The notes beneath the pieces are model-generated. The model saw nothing but the letters and a program-made list of their open reading frames with translations. It searched no databases and was not told the origin of the DNA. Positions 5,887-14,089 of a stretch of DNA of 64,000 nucleotides are shown one piece after another. The stretch is from Anaerolineae bacterium (GTDB lineage Bacteria; Chloroflexota; Anaerolineae; Promineifilales; Promineifilaceae). The translations under genes were made by a program, and so were the position numbers. The stretch spans positions 1 to 64,000 of the forward strand of contig JAHDWK010000007.1 in assembly GCA_023382655.1 (NCBI GenBank), in the 5' to 3' direction. Each line of letters begins with the position of its first letter. Within the stretch, counting starts at the first letter, position 1.

Positions 5887-8740
5887 ACACTGGCAATTCC
5901 CGGTTCATTTCGGCCAACAATTGCAACCAATCCGCGCCTAACGCCTCCATCGCCCCCCAACGGCCGCCGCGGTTCACAAACGCGCCATCAATCTCAAAAT
6001 CCTGCGGTGTCATCTGCAAATTGAGGCCGATGTACCCGGCAATCTTGTCCAGCCACCAGCGCTGTTCGGCGCTGAACGCCTTGCCCGCCCGCGTCTGCGC
6101 CGCCAGCCACGCCTCATACCGCGCCTGTACCTGCGCCGGGTAGGGAGCCAGTTCGCCTTCCGGCTGCAAGGCGTGGCGCACCAGGGCGATCAGGTCGGTC
6201 AACACCCGCTGCGTGTTCACGCCGCGCACTTTGTCTTTTTCCAATTGGGCATACGCCTGCCACAATTTATCTTCTGTCCACAAATGGGGTGGTTTTTGCA
6301 GCGCCTGGGCCAGCTCTTGCAACTGCTGCCGCGTCAATGCCCGTGCCCCATATGGCTGGTTGTACAAAATTTGCAGCGCCGTAATCTCCTCCTTGTTTTC
6401 AGCAATAAACTGCTGGAAATCGTCCACCATCCGGCGCAGCTTTTCGGTGGCCTGACTGTCAAAGCCCGCCTCCTTCACCCGATCAATGCTCACCGCATCA
6501 ATCACAATCTCCGACCGGGCTTGAATCTCAATCAACGTCTGCCGCAAATTGGGATTGGTGCGGAAGGGGGCTGTCGCTGCCCGCAGCGCTGTAGAACGAT
6601 TTTCTAAATCGTTCTCATCAGGACGATTTGGAAAATCATCCCACATTTCCAAATCGCGTAATGCCGCCAACAGCGGATGTATGAGGTCGGCCAGCGTGCC
6701 GCCGTCGCTGTAATCGGCAATTAACCGTTCATCTACGGCCGTCAATCGGTGCTGCAAACGCGCCAGCCGATGGGCCAATGAAGCCACTGTCGCCGCATCA
6801 GCCTGCCCGTAGGCCAGGTTTTCCAACAAGCGATCAAAAGGCACGGTGGGCTTTTGTTCCTGCGCCCGCGGCGGCTCAATCATCTCTGTTTCCGTCAGCC
6901 CCACCGCATCAATGAGCACAAAATGGGTTTTGTGCCGGGCATTGGCCGTCACCGACTGCAACTCATCCGATTGAATCACCCGTGTCCCACGGCCGCGCAT
7001 CTGCTCAAAATAACCCCGCGAACGCACCTGGCGCATAAAGAGCAAAATCTCAATCGCCCGCACATCGGTGCCGGTGGCGATCATATCCACCGTCACGGCA
7101 ATACGCGGATCGTAACTGTTGCGGAAATCCTGCAAAATATCTTCCGGGTTGCGGCTGGCGCGATAGGTGATCTTCTGGCAAAAATCGTTGCCCTTGTCAA
7201 ACTCCTCTCGTACGATCCGTACGACGTTCTCGGCATGGTTATCATCTTTGGCAAAGATGAGCGTCTTGGGCACCACCTCGTCCGCCCGCCCCGGATACAG
7301 TTCGGTAAACAACACCTGCCGGAAATGGCGGATGATGGTGCGTATCTGGCTCTCGCTGACCACATCCCGGTCTAACTGCTGCGGCGTGTACGTCAGTGCC
7401 TCATCCAGCTTCTCCTGCCACTGGTCGCGGGTGAGTTTATTCATCTTACCCACCCAATGCCCCGCTTCCACCGTGCTGCCTGCGTCAGAAATGCGGGTCA
7501 GGATGCGGTACACCTCGCCGCCCACGTTAATGCCATCGGCCACGGCGTCATCGTGGGTGTACTCCATCACCAGATTCTGGTTGAAAAAGCCAATGGTCTG
7601 TTTGCCCGGCGTAGCTGTCAGGCCGATGAGATGAGCGTCGAAATACTCCAACACCTGCTTCCAGACGGTATAGATAGAGCGATGGCACTCATCAATGACA
7701 ATGACATCAAAAAATTCAATAGGTAATCTTCCAGTGAAGGAGACGGTACGCGGCATCATCGTAGGGGCAGACCCCTGTGTCTGCCCTTCTTCTGAGGGAT
7801 ACACATCACCGGGGCGCACATCACCGGGGCGCACACGTGGGTGCGCCCCTACAGATTCGTATAATTCATAGAGAGAATGTTCCTCGACTTCTTCGTCCAA
7901 TTCTTCATCTTTAAGCATGGCATACAGCCGCTGGATGGTGCTGATATAGACGCGGTTCACGTCACGGCTGACATCCATGGCGTTATTGGTCAGGCGGCGA
8001 ATGTTGTACAGCTCGGCAAATTTACGGCCGTCGTCCGGCGTATCAAACTGCACAAATTCGTTGTTGGCCTGCTTGCCCAGGTTGTTGCGGTCTACCAGAA
8101 ATAACACCCGTCTGGCCCCGGCCTGGCTGATGAGACGGTAAATGAAGTTGACGGCCGTGAACGTCTTACCACTGCCCGTCGCCATCTGAATCAGCGCCCG
8201 CGGTTTGTCCAACGCCAGTGACCGCTCCAGATGGGTGATGGCTTTAATTTGCGGCCCCCACAGTTTGTCTGTGATTAGCGGTGACAGGTGGCGCAAACGG
8301 CCGCGCAAGGTGTCCGGCTCCTGTACCCAGGCGGCCAATGTCTCTGGCCGATGAAAGGCAAAAACACGCCGCGCCCGCGGCTCCGGGTCTAGCCCATTGG
8401 TGAAAAATGTCTCTACGCCGGTAGATTCATAGCGGAAAGGCAGCGGCATTTGTGACTGCCACGCCTGCATGGGCGGCCGCAGCCCCACCGCATACCGCGC
8501 CGATTGTGCCTCGACACCGCTGAGAGGTATGCCCACCTTCTTGGCTTCGATGATGCCCAACGCCTTGCCATTCACAAACAGCAGGTAATCGGCAAAACCG
8601 GTGCGGAGATAGGCTTCACGGACGGCCACGCCCGGCCGCGCCGGGTCAAACAGATTCATCGCTTCCCGGTTTTGCACATCCCAACCGGCGTAGCGGAGCA
8701 GTTCATCAATTTTTTGACGAGCTTTTTGTTCAGGCGTCAT
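5885..8740 (-). CDS. hsdR: Type I restriction endonuclease motor/nuclease subunit
   Basis: The R subunit translocates DNA and cuts it when the target is unmethylated. The N-terminal PD-(D/E)xK nuclease shows D51 and EAK (65-67); the SF2 helicase shows ATGSGKT (187-193), VIDECHR near 350, LTATP, and later QMRGRGTRV; an EcoEI-like C-terminal domain follows. It is full length (951 residues). It contains two repeat-derived insertions: residues ~296-328 (RPGDVRPGDV duplication) and ~697-716 (WDDFPNRPDENDLENRS). Both keep the frame open; the first lies just before the DEAD-box strand. Whether the enzyme still works is not visible. Confidence 0.95.
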   Translation of the reverse strand: MTPEQKARQKIDELLRYAGWDVQNREAMNLFDPARPGVAVREAYLRTGFADYLLFVNGKALGIIEAKKVGIPLSGVEAQSARYAVGLRPPMQAWQSQMPLPFRYESTGVETFFTNGLDPEPRARRVFAFHRPETLAAWVQEPDTLRGRLRHLSPLITDKLWGPQIKAITHLERSLALDKPRALIQMATGSGKTFTAVNFIYRLISQAGARRVLFLVDRNNLGKQANNEFVQFDTPDDGRKFAELYNIRRLTNNAMDVSRDVNRVYISTIQRLYAMLKDEELDEEVEEHSLYELYESVGAHPRVRPGDVRPGDVYPSEEGQTQGSAPTMMPRTVSFTGRLPIEFFDVIVIDECHRSIYTVWKQVLEYFDAHLIGLTATPGKQTIGFFNQNLVMEYTHDDAVADGINVGGEVYRILTRISDAGSTVEAGHWVGKMNKLTRDQWQEKLDEALTYTPQQLDRDVVSESQIRTIIRHFRQVLFTELYPGRADEVVPKTLIFAKDDNHAENVVRIVREEFDKGNDFCQKITYRASRNPEDILQDFRNSYDPRIAVTVDMIATGTDVRAIEILLFMRQVRSRGYFEQMRGRGTRVIQSDELQSVTANARHKTHFVLIDAVGLTETEMIEPPRAQEQKPTVPFDRLLENLAYGQADAATVASLAHRLARLQHRLTAVDERLIADYSDGGTLADLIHPLLAALRDLEMWDDFPNRPDENDLENRSTALRAATAPFRTNPNLRQTLIEIQARSEIVIDAVSIDRVKEAGFDSQATEKLRRMVDDFQQFIAENKEEITALQILYNQPYGARALTRQQLQELAQALQKPPHLWTEDKLWQAYAQLEKDKVRGVNTQRVLTDLIALVRHALQPEGELAPYPAQVQARYEAWLAAQTRAGKAFSAEQRWWLDKIAGYIGLNLQMTPQDFEIDGAFVNRGGRWGAMEALGADWLQLLAEMNRELPV
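6592..6650. repeat. Composite palindrome inserted in hsdR
   Basis: GAACGATTT-TCT-AAATCGTTC, a TCATCA linker, then GGACGATTT-GGA-AAATCATCC and CACATTT. It is the same two-stem unit as beside the transposase, here inside the hsdR coding sequence and translated without a stop. Confidence 0.85.
7756..7852. repeat. GTAGGGGC-type palindromes inserted in hsdR
   Basis: The stretch opens with GTAGGGGCAGAC-CCCTGT-GTCTGCCC and closes with GGGGCGCAC-ACGTGG-GTGCGCCCCTAC; between them CACCGGGGCGCACAT is directly repeated. The outer ends GTAGGGGC and GCCCCTAC are inverted. The element is read through in frame in hsdR, giving a repeated RPGDV motif. Confidence 0.8.
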
Positions 8741-8769
8741 GATGGAACCATAGCGTCACGGCAATAAAA

Positions 8770-8892
8770 GAGCCACCCTGGTGTTACAAGGTTGCGAGTC
8801 TGGTAACGGCCGTGTGGCTCACTCTAACAAATGCAATTGTGTGAAAAATGCTAACCCTGTAACTCGGCCTGCTGGTCAGGTTGGACTCGCAA
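8770..8892 (-). promoter_or_regulatory. hsdR leader with inverted repeats
   Basis: The 205-base spacer upstream of hsdR holds no gene. It contains GAGCCAC (8770) matched by GTGGCTC (8814-8820), with an ACGGCCGT between them, and a longer-range pair TTGCGAGTC (8792-8800) with GACTCGCAA (8884-8892). The RNA leader of hsdR could fold, or these may be protein sites. No promoter is clear. Confidence 0.35.
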
Positions 8893-8945
8893 AGCTAAAA
8901 ATAGCATAAAAATTGCCACTTCGCCACCAACACCCTTTCCTCCTT

Positions 8946-9404
8946 TTAGTACCCCATCTCTGCCCGTAGCTCCTGCACAAATTGATCCCACACCGGGTAT
9001 TCGCCCGGTTTCCAGACATGGGCCAGCAGCACGTCTGCTTCAACGGCCGTCCAGCCCAGGTGTTTCATGGCGTACAGCGAATAAAAGGCGGTCACGCGGT
9101 AATTGGCAGCACAGTGGATGAGGGTTTTATGGTGTACGGCCGTGGCCATCGCCGCCTCAAACGCTGCAAAATCCCCCTTCTGGGGGCTGCCCCATTCCAC
9201 GGGAATGTGGATGTACTGCATCCCCAATTCCCCCACCAGCCCCGCCTCGTCTGGCAGCGAATACCCCGGACTAAACGTCGCCAGGTTGATCACAGTCTCA
9301 TACCCTTCCGCCGCCACCGCCCGCAGTTGCGCCTCCGTCGGCTGCCCGGCGGTGATGATGTGGTCATTGATTTGTTTGAAGTTATAAATCTTTTGGGTAC
9401 TCAT
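8946..9404 (-). CDS. Protein-tyrosine-phosphatase-like protein (beta-lactamase hydrolase-like)
   Basis: A 152-residue DSP/PTP-fold protein starting MSTQKIYNFKQINDHIITAGQPT, typical of the beta-lactamase-hydrolase-like phosphatase group. The active-site loop reads HCAANYRV, so Cys and Arg are separated by four residues rather than the five of the canonical CX5R; this shorter loop is common in a subgroup, and true phosphatase activity is uncertain. The ATG at 9404 is preferred over a TTG one codon upstream because AGGAGAT lies about 9 bases before it. It stands alone between hsdR and the divergent thioesterase gene. Confidence 0.75.
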   Translation of the reverse strand: MSTQKIYNFKQINDHIITAGQPTEAQLRAVAAEGYETVINLATFSPGYSLPDEAGLVGELGMQYIHIPVEWGSPQKGDFAAFEAAMATAVHHKTLIHCAANYRVTAFYSLYAMKHLGWTAVEADVLLAHVWKPGEYPVWDQFVQELRAEMGY

Positions 9405-9462
9405 CAAGTTGCTATCTCCTTTGGCCTCGATTATAGTCCACTTGCCCGACGCTTCTTAATTT

Positions 9463-9489
9463 CGATTCATTATTCATCCTTCATAATTC
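9463..9489. repeat. Short heptamer run (ATTCATT type)
   Basis: Four 7-bp units in register: ATTCATT, ATTCATC, CTTCATA, ATTCAAA. A complementary-looking run (TGAATGA, TGAAGGA, TGAATTA) occurs at 23350-23382 upstream of hdrC. It immediately precedes the ribosome binding site of the thioesterase gene. Confidence 0.55.
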
Positions 9490-9501
9490 AAAGAGGTGCT
9501 T

Positions 9502-10014
9502 ATGACCAAAACAGTCCCTAACCGCAGCCGCCTGATCTCATGGCAAGACCCGCAACTCACGGCCGTGAAAGCCACCCAAATGAACGGCCTGGACTTTTTC
9601 CGCGCCTGGCAAACTGGTGAAGTGCCTGCGCCCCCCATTGGCGTGTTGCTGGATTTTGGGCTACAGGAGGTGGCGGACGGCCGTGTCATCTTCACCATGC
9701 AGCCCGCTGAATATCACTTCAACCCCATTGGCACCGTTCACGGCGGCGTCATCGCCACCATCCTGGACTCGGCCATGTCCTGCGCCGTCCACACCAAACT
9801 ACCGGTTGGCGGCGGCTACACCACTCTGGAAATCAAGGTCAACTACATTCGCCCCATCCTGGCCGACAGCGGTCAACTGGCATGTATCGGCCAGGTCATC
9901 CACATGGGCCGCCGGGTGGCTACGGCCGAAGGCAAATTGCAGGACGCCGACGGCAAACTCTACGCCCACGGCACTGCCACGTGTATGGTGTTTTTGCCTG
10001 AAAAACAGGAGTAA
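9502..10014 (+). CDS. PaaI-family hotdog thioesterase
   Basis: A 170-residue hotdog-fold acyl-CoA thioesterase-like protein. The hallmark segment is NPIGTVHGGVIATILDSAMSCAV, with the HGG motif and the catalytic acidic residue in the following helix; KVNYIRPI and GRRVATAEGKL are the usual strands. The ATG at 9502 is preferred over a GTG two codons upstream because AAAGAGG precedes it at 5 bases. It is transcribed against its neighbours and ends six bases from hypB, which is convergent. The substrate cannot be predicted; aromatic or fatty acyl-CoA thioesters are usual. Confidence 0.88.
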   Translation: MTKTVPNRSRLISWQDPQLTAVKATQMNGLDFFRAWQTGEVPAPPIGVLLDFGLQEVADGRVIFTMQPAEYHFNPIGTVHGGVIATILDSAMSCAVHTKLPVGGGYTTLEIKVNYIRPILADSGQLACIGQVIHMGRRVATAEGKLQDADGKLYAHGTATCMVFLPEKQE

Positions 10015-10019
10015 AACGG

Positions 10020-10673
10020 CTACTGACCACTGGCCGCCAGCAACCACGCCACCCATTCACCAAACCCCTCGCCTGTCTTACAAGAGAGCGGAAAAAACGC
10101 CGCCTCTGGGTTGAGCAATCCAATCCCCTGCCGAAAATAATCCATATCAAAATCAATATACGGCAGTAAATCAGTTTTGTTCAAAATAAGGGCGTCAATG
10201 CCTCGGTAGATGGCCGGGTATTTGTACGGTTTGTCATCCCCCTCCGGTACGCTGGCGACGACGATGTTGGCGTGTGTGCCCAACTTGAACCCCGCCGGAC
10301 AGACCAGATTGCCCACATTTTCCACCACCAGCAAATCCAGGTCGGCCAGGGGCAGTTGGGGCAGCGCTTTGGCCAGCATGGCCGCATCCAGGTGGCAGGA
10401 GCCGCCGGTGTTAATCTGCACGGCGGGCATCCCGGCAGCCAATACCTTGTCGGCGTCAATGGTGACGGGCGCAGTATCGCCCTCAACGACGCCGAGGGTG
10501 AGATGGGGGGTTACGGCCGTGATCGTCCGCAGGATCAGGCTCGTTTTGCCCGCGCCCGGCGAGGCCATCACGTTGATGGCAAAAACGCCGTGCGCATCCA
10601 GCAAAGCCCGGTTTTGTTCCGCCAACCGGTCGTTGGCGCTCATAATCTCTTCGACAATGGTGATCTGTTTCAT
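10020..10673 (-). CDS. hypB: Hydrogenase/urease nickel incorporation GTPase HypB
   Basis: GTPase that, with HypA, delivers nickel to the [NiFe] site of the hydrogenase large subunit. The P-loop is ASPGAGKTS, metal-site residues appear in NTGGSCHLDA, and NKTDLL is the guanine-specificity motif. It lacks the histidine-rich N-terminal stretch some HypB proteins use for nickel storage. The ATG overlaps the hypA stop by one base (TAATG), so the two are coupled. It is the last gene of the maturation operon. Confidence 0.95.
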   Translation of the reverse strand: MKQITIVEEIMSANDRLAEQNRALLDAHGVFAINVMASPGAGKTSLILRTITAVTPHLTLGVVEGDTAPVTIDADKVLAAGMPAVQINTGGSCHLDAAMLAKALPQLPLADLDLLVVENVGNLVCPAGFKLGTHANIVVASVPEGDDKPYKYPAIYRGIDALILNKTDLLPYIDFDMDYFRQGIGLLNPEAAFFPLSCKTGEGFGEWVAWLLAASGQ

Positions 10674-11038
10674 TATTCGCTCGCAATGGGCGCATCGGCC
10701 AGTTCCAAACTATCCAGGCGGAATTCCTGACCGGTGAGAATGGTGACACGGCCGTGACCACAATCGGGACACACCATGAGTTCACCCTGGTCTAAGCCAT
10801 ATTCACCACCACAATCCTGGCACCGCAGGCGAGCGGGGACGCGGGTAAAGTGCAGCCGCGCGCCTTCACACAACGTCCCCCGGCTGATGATGTCCCAATA
10901 AAATTGAACGGAATCGTCTATAAAAGTGGAAAGCTCGCCAATAACCAGGTAGAGGTCTGTTACCTGTCCACCACCGGCGGCGGCGGCGTGGCGCTCGGCT
11001 ATTTCCAAAATCTGCCCGGTCACGGCCAATTCATGCAT
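10673..11038 (-). CDS. hypA: Hydrogenase nickel chaperone HypA
   Basis: Small nickel-binding chaperone, 121 residues. The conserved MHELAVTGQ start provides the nickel-binding His2 and Glu3, and the C-terminal half has a zinc ribbon with CQDC and CPDC. It acts with HypB in inserting nickel into the hydrogenase large subunit, which is encoded about 5.5 kb away on the same strand. It lies 10 bases after the cNMP-binding gene. Confidence 0.95.
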   Translation of the reverse strand: MHELAVTGQILEIAERHAAAAGGGQVTDLYLVIGELSTFIDDSVQFYWDIISRGTLCEGARLHFTRVPARLRCQDCGGEYGLDQGELMVCPDCGHGRVTILTGQEFRLDSLELADAPIASE

Positions 11039-11048
11039 AGTGTCAGTG

Positions 11049-11519
11049 TCACGCTGCCGTCGCTGCGGCTAACAGAATGCGGGTGGCGTGCAGCCGCTCC
11101 ATGGCCGTTTTGGCGATCTGTTTTTGCAGGCCATAGGCCAGGTCGTGGTCTTGTTCGCACAGTTGGTGCAGGCTGGCGGCGTGGATTTGCAGGATGGTGC
11201 AGGGGGTGGTGATCACGGCCGTGCTGGTCAGTTCATACGGTTCGACCAGCGATGAAATCGCCAACACTTCGCCGGGGTTGATCGAGCCAATATGAAAATC
11301 CTTGCGCAGTTCGGGCAGGTGTTTGTCTTCGACGATGTAGTGCAGGTCTATACGCCCGCTGACCAAAAAATAGAGCATCTCCGCCTTCTCGCCAATCGTA
11401 AACAGGATCGTGTTTTTGGGCAGTTCCCGCTCCTCCGTCATCATCGCCACCTGGCGCAGTTGCTCCGGGTTCAGAAAACCAAAAAACGGATACCGCCGCA
11501 ATAATTCTGTAGAAACCAT
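11049..11519 (-). CDS. Cyclic-nucleotide-binding-domain protein without DNA-binding domain
   Basis: A 156-residue protein that is almost only a CRP-type cNMP-binding beta barrel: FGFLNPEQLRQVA, then FTIGEKAEMLYFLVSGRIDL and INPGEVLAISSLVEP, ending in a helix (LQKQIAKTAMERLHATRILL). There is no helix-turn-helix, so it is not a CRP/FNR transcription factor. It is in the hydrogenase maturation operon between the endopeptidase and hypA, suggesting a regulatory or sensing role in hydrogenase assembly (inference). GGAGG precedes the ATG. Confidence 0.8.
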   Translation of the reverse strand: MVSTELLRRYPFFGFLNPEQLRQVAMMTEERELPKNTILFTIGEKAEMLYFLVSGRIDLHYIVEDKHLPELRKDFHIGSINPGEVLAISSLVEPYELTSTAVITTPCTILQIHAASLHQLCEQDHDLAYGLQKQIAKTAMERLHATRILLAAATAA

Positions 11520-11534
11520 TTCGTCCTCCTCAAG

Positions 11535-11598
11535 AAGAGATTAGGAGATTGGGAGATGAGGAGATTGCAGAATCTCTCAATCTCCCAATCTCTCAATC
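11535..11598. repeat. Mirrored heptamer array, GGAGATT type
   Basis: A run of GAGATTA, GGAGATT, GGGAGAT, GAGGAGA is followed, after TTGCAGA, by the complementary run ATCTCTC, AATCTCC, CAATCTC. The array is thus a large imperfect hairpin made of ~7-bp units. It lies between the endopeptidase gene and the cNMP gene and supplies the last codons of the former. A related array is at 35165-35207. Confidence 0.75.
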
Positions 11599-12056
11599 TC
11601 CGTCAACACGGCCGTCACCGCCACCGGGATCGCGTCTTGCACGGCCGTACTCAACTCCTCTGAAAAGTCATACACCCGGTCGGCTTCAATACCCACGATG
11701 GTGATTTCTTCCGGTAACTGTGCCCCCATCTGCCGCCCTAAGGCCAGGGCGGTGGGTAGGGAGAGGTCATGCACGGCCGTCGTATGTCCGGCGCTGTGAT
11801 CGGGTAAATCGTGCAAGGGAAAGGTGGTGACGGTTCCGGTACGGCCGTGCCCCGTATGGATGGCGTCTACAATAATCGCCCGATCATAACCGATCAGCCG
11901 CTCCATCAGGCTGAGGCCCCCCAATGCCAGGCAATCCACTTCCAGGGACGGCCGTAGCACCTTTACCGCCTCAACCACCCGCCACCCCACACCATCATCC
12001 CCCAAAATGGGATTCCCTAAACCCACCACCAGCGTCTTGTTGTCTGTCATTGTCAT
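11577..12056 (-). CDS. Hydrogenase maturation endopeptidase (HyaD/HoxW family)
   Basis: Removes the C-terminal peptide of the [NiFe]-hydrogenase large subunit after nickel insertion. Family features: VVGLGNPILGDDGVGWRV at the N-terminus with the nickel-contacting Asp, and IIVDAIHTG with the second Asp. At 159 residues it is normal length. The matching substrate is the MvhA-like subunit, which carries a 27-residue tail after its last cysteine motif. First gene of the maturation operon endopeptidase-cNMP-hypA-hypB. Confidence 0.9.
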   Translation of the reverse strand: MTMTDNKTLVVGLGNPILGDDGVGWRVVEAVKVLRPSLEVDCLALGGLSLMERLIGYDRAIIVDAIHTGHGRTGTVTTFPLHDLPDHSAGHTTAVHDLSLPTALALGRQMGAQLPEEITIVGIEADRVYDFSEELSTAVQDAIPVAVTAVLTEIERLGD

Positions 12057-12071
12057 CCGTCCAAAACAGTT

Positions 12072-13022
12072 TTACTCCCCGTTCCACCACTGCAATACGC
12101 GCAAGGCGCGCAGCGTATTCCAACGGCTCGGTCCACCTACTTTCTCCATGTCAAAGAAGACCTTTCCTGGATATTTGTGTTGCACAGGCCATGTGCCATC
12201 AGCACGGCGACGGCCGTGCAACAACGCAATGGCGTCCTGCAATCGCTCATCATGTGGCGCATTCACTCGTGCAAAATACACTAAACCGCGCAATACGTTG
12301 TAATACCAGCGATGTGGATAGGACAGCATAGTGAACTTGTCATTGATGATCTTGCCCGTCTTGTCAGACTTGAATAAGTGATGGTCAAGCACAAATTCCA
12401 GCGCGCTCTTTTCGGCATTTAACACATCGTTTCTCAGCGTGTACTCCGGTGTACTCTCCAGCCACTCAAGCCACTCACGCAGCCCTTCAAGCACGTTGAA
12501 CGTGGTATGGAATGAACTGTGGTGCGGCTTTGGCTTGCGCTGGCGACGGCAGTTCCAGGCCCCATCGGGCATCATCTCCGAAAGCAAGTTCTCAACAATC
12601 GCATCTAGTCGCGCATCACGGATGCCAAAGTAGGCCGCGAGTGACAGGTTCATGCCGACGATGCAGCGGTCACAAGCCGCCAGATTACGCATAAACTGGT
12701 CATCCCGCGTCTGACCCAACAGTTTATCAAGCACCAATGCCGCTCCTTTTTGTGCGGGCGGGTGGTCACGGGGAATGCCGATGGCCCGCAGTGTGAGCAA
12801 GGTGTAGGTGGTTGAAATCCACTTTGGCGAATAAATGCCGCCGCCCCAACTGCCATCGGGGGCTTGCAATGCCAACAACTGCGCGCCCCAGCCTTCATGC
12901 AACGTGCGACGCTGCTCTGTTTGCCACCGGTTCACAGGCGTGCCTTCCAGGTCACGCATCGTTTGCCAGCGGATGGCGGGGTCGCCTTCCATCAGCCAGG
13001 GGATTAGCTCGTTTTTATCCAT
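12072..13022 (-). CDS. Alpha-alpha toroid (squalene-cyclase-like) protein, unknown function
   Basis: A 316-residue protein of helical-pair repeats like the prenyltransferase/squalene oxidase toroid fold: LLALQAPDGSWGGGIYSPKW, then TTYTLLTLRAIGI, and late RRADGTWPVQHKYPG. It lacks the DxDD or DCTAE motifs of true terpene cyclases, so I would not call it an enzyme of terpenoid synthesis. The ATG at 13022 is chosen over a TTG two codons earlier. It is followed by the hydrogenase endopeptidase gene and preceded by a paralogue. Confidence 0.7.
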   Translation of the reverse strand: MDKNELIPWLMEGDPAIRWQTMRDLEGTPVNRWQTEQRRTLHEGWGAQLLALQAPDGSWGGGIYSPKWISTTYTLLTLRAIGIPRDHPPAQKGAALVLDKLLGQTRDDQFMRNLAACDRCIVGMNLSLAAYFGIRDARLDAIVENLLSEMMPDGAWNCRRQRKPKPHHSSFHTTFNVLEGLREWLEWLESTPEYTLRNDVLNAEKSALEFVLDHHLFKSDKTGKIINDKFTMLSYPHRWYYNVLRGLVYFARVNAPHDERLQDAIALLHGRRRADGTWPVQHKYPGKVFFDMEKVGGPSRWNTLRALRVLQWWNGE

Positions 13023-13138
13023 CAACAACTATGCCTCACTATTTCCACCACCACCCCTCATATCCCGCGCCGTTACCGCGTTTCTATTACAAAATCGGCA
13101 ACTACAATCTTGATGGTCATTCTTGCATCCTCCGAATT

Positions 13139-14047
13139 TCAGAACAATCCTACATACTTGAGTATCCGAAGTGCATCAAGTGTAATCCATTTGCTCGGCT
13201 GATTACGCTTCTCGATGGGCCAGGTGCGGGAGACCGAACCACATAACCACCGCCCCTGATCGTCTTGGCAATTCAGCACGAATTGGAGCAGAGACGTGAA
13301 TCGTGGGTCACGCGCATAACCATGAATAGCCAGAACCTTGAGCGCACTGAGCAAATCCCACGCACGAGGCGCCGCAAAGGTAAGCCAACGTTTATGCTCA
13401 CCTTCGAAATCATACCTGGCATCCAGCAGCTCGTGTGCCAGGCGTTTCACTATTTGTTTCGACTGTGCTGATTGCATGTCGGCGGGCCACAGAGCCAGAC
13501 CATTCAGCGCCGCGATTGCGCCCCATAGGCAATCTCGATGCTGGTAGCGTCCGCAATCGAGCGCATCGTCAGTGGACATATCTTCAATGAGAAAAGCGAA
13601 AGCAGCCTGCACACGAGGGTCATCCCCCAGACCGAAATAAACGAGAAACGGGAGATGCTCACCAGTCGTGCAAGGGAAGATTCCACTACGAAGTTTCTTC
13701 GTCATTGAAAAGCCACCGTTCTCATACTGGCAAAATTCCAGGAAAGAATCGCAACCAGCGGTGGTACGCTTGTCGGGGGTGACGCCCAGCATATGCAGCA
13801 ACGCAAGCACAGCCACGGCTCCCTGGGCGGTATATGGTTTGCTTTCATCGTCGCCCCAATAACCTTCAGGATGTTGGAGGGCGAACAACTCCTTTACCAG
13901 TGGTTGTTGGGCGATGGCGGCTTTGGCTTCTTGCACTTCGGGGTCGCTGGCAGGTCGGCCGAGAATATCAATCAATGTCCAATAATGGATGGATGGATTT
14001 TCTGGATCGAGTAACCAGGGAAGTGGGTCGCCGTTCAGATTTTGCAT
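13139..14047 (-). CDS. Alpha-alpha toroid protein, paralogue of the downstream gene
   Basis: A 302-residue toroid-fold protein related to its neighbour: both open with PWL(L/M) and a W-T-x-x-D motif (PWLLDPENPSIHYWTLIDIL against PWLMEGDPAIRWQTMRDLEG). Repeats include LQHPEGYWGDDESKPYTAQG and CQDDQGRWLCGSVSR. The ATG at 14047 has AAAGG five bases upstream and is preferred over a GTG seven codons earlier. Function unknown; the pair probably arose by duplication. Confidence 0.7.
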   Translation of the reverse strand: MQNLNGDPLPWLLDPENPSIHYWTLIDILGRPASDPEVQEAKAAIAQQPLVKELFALQHPEGYWGDDESKPYTAQGAVAVLALLHMLGVTPDKRTTAGCDSFLEFCQYENGGFSMTKKLRSGIFPCTTGEHLPFLVYFGLGDDPRVQAAFAFLIEDMSTDDALDCGRYQHRDCLWGAIAALNGLALWPADMQSAQSKQIVKRLAHELLDARYDFEGEHKRWLTFAAPRAWDLLSALKVLAIHGYARDPRFTSLLQFVLNCQDDQGRWLCGSVSRTWPIEKRNQPSKWITLDALRILKYVGLF

Positions 14048-14089
14048 TGTGAACCTTTCATCATGCACCTATTGCTGCGTTATTTGTGA

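Noticed and set aside
5745..5960. Small open frame rich in F-S-K-S-S-R-R over the palindromes
   Set aside because: It is only translated repeat sequence on both sides of the transposase; frames in several phases stay open because the repeats lack stops.
9617..10114. Long plus-strand frame running through the thioesterase gene and into hypB
   Set aside because: Its translation is low-complexity Ser/Pro/Thr-rich, while the frames of the thioesterase and hypB carry clear family motifs.
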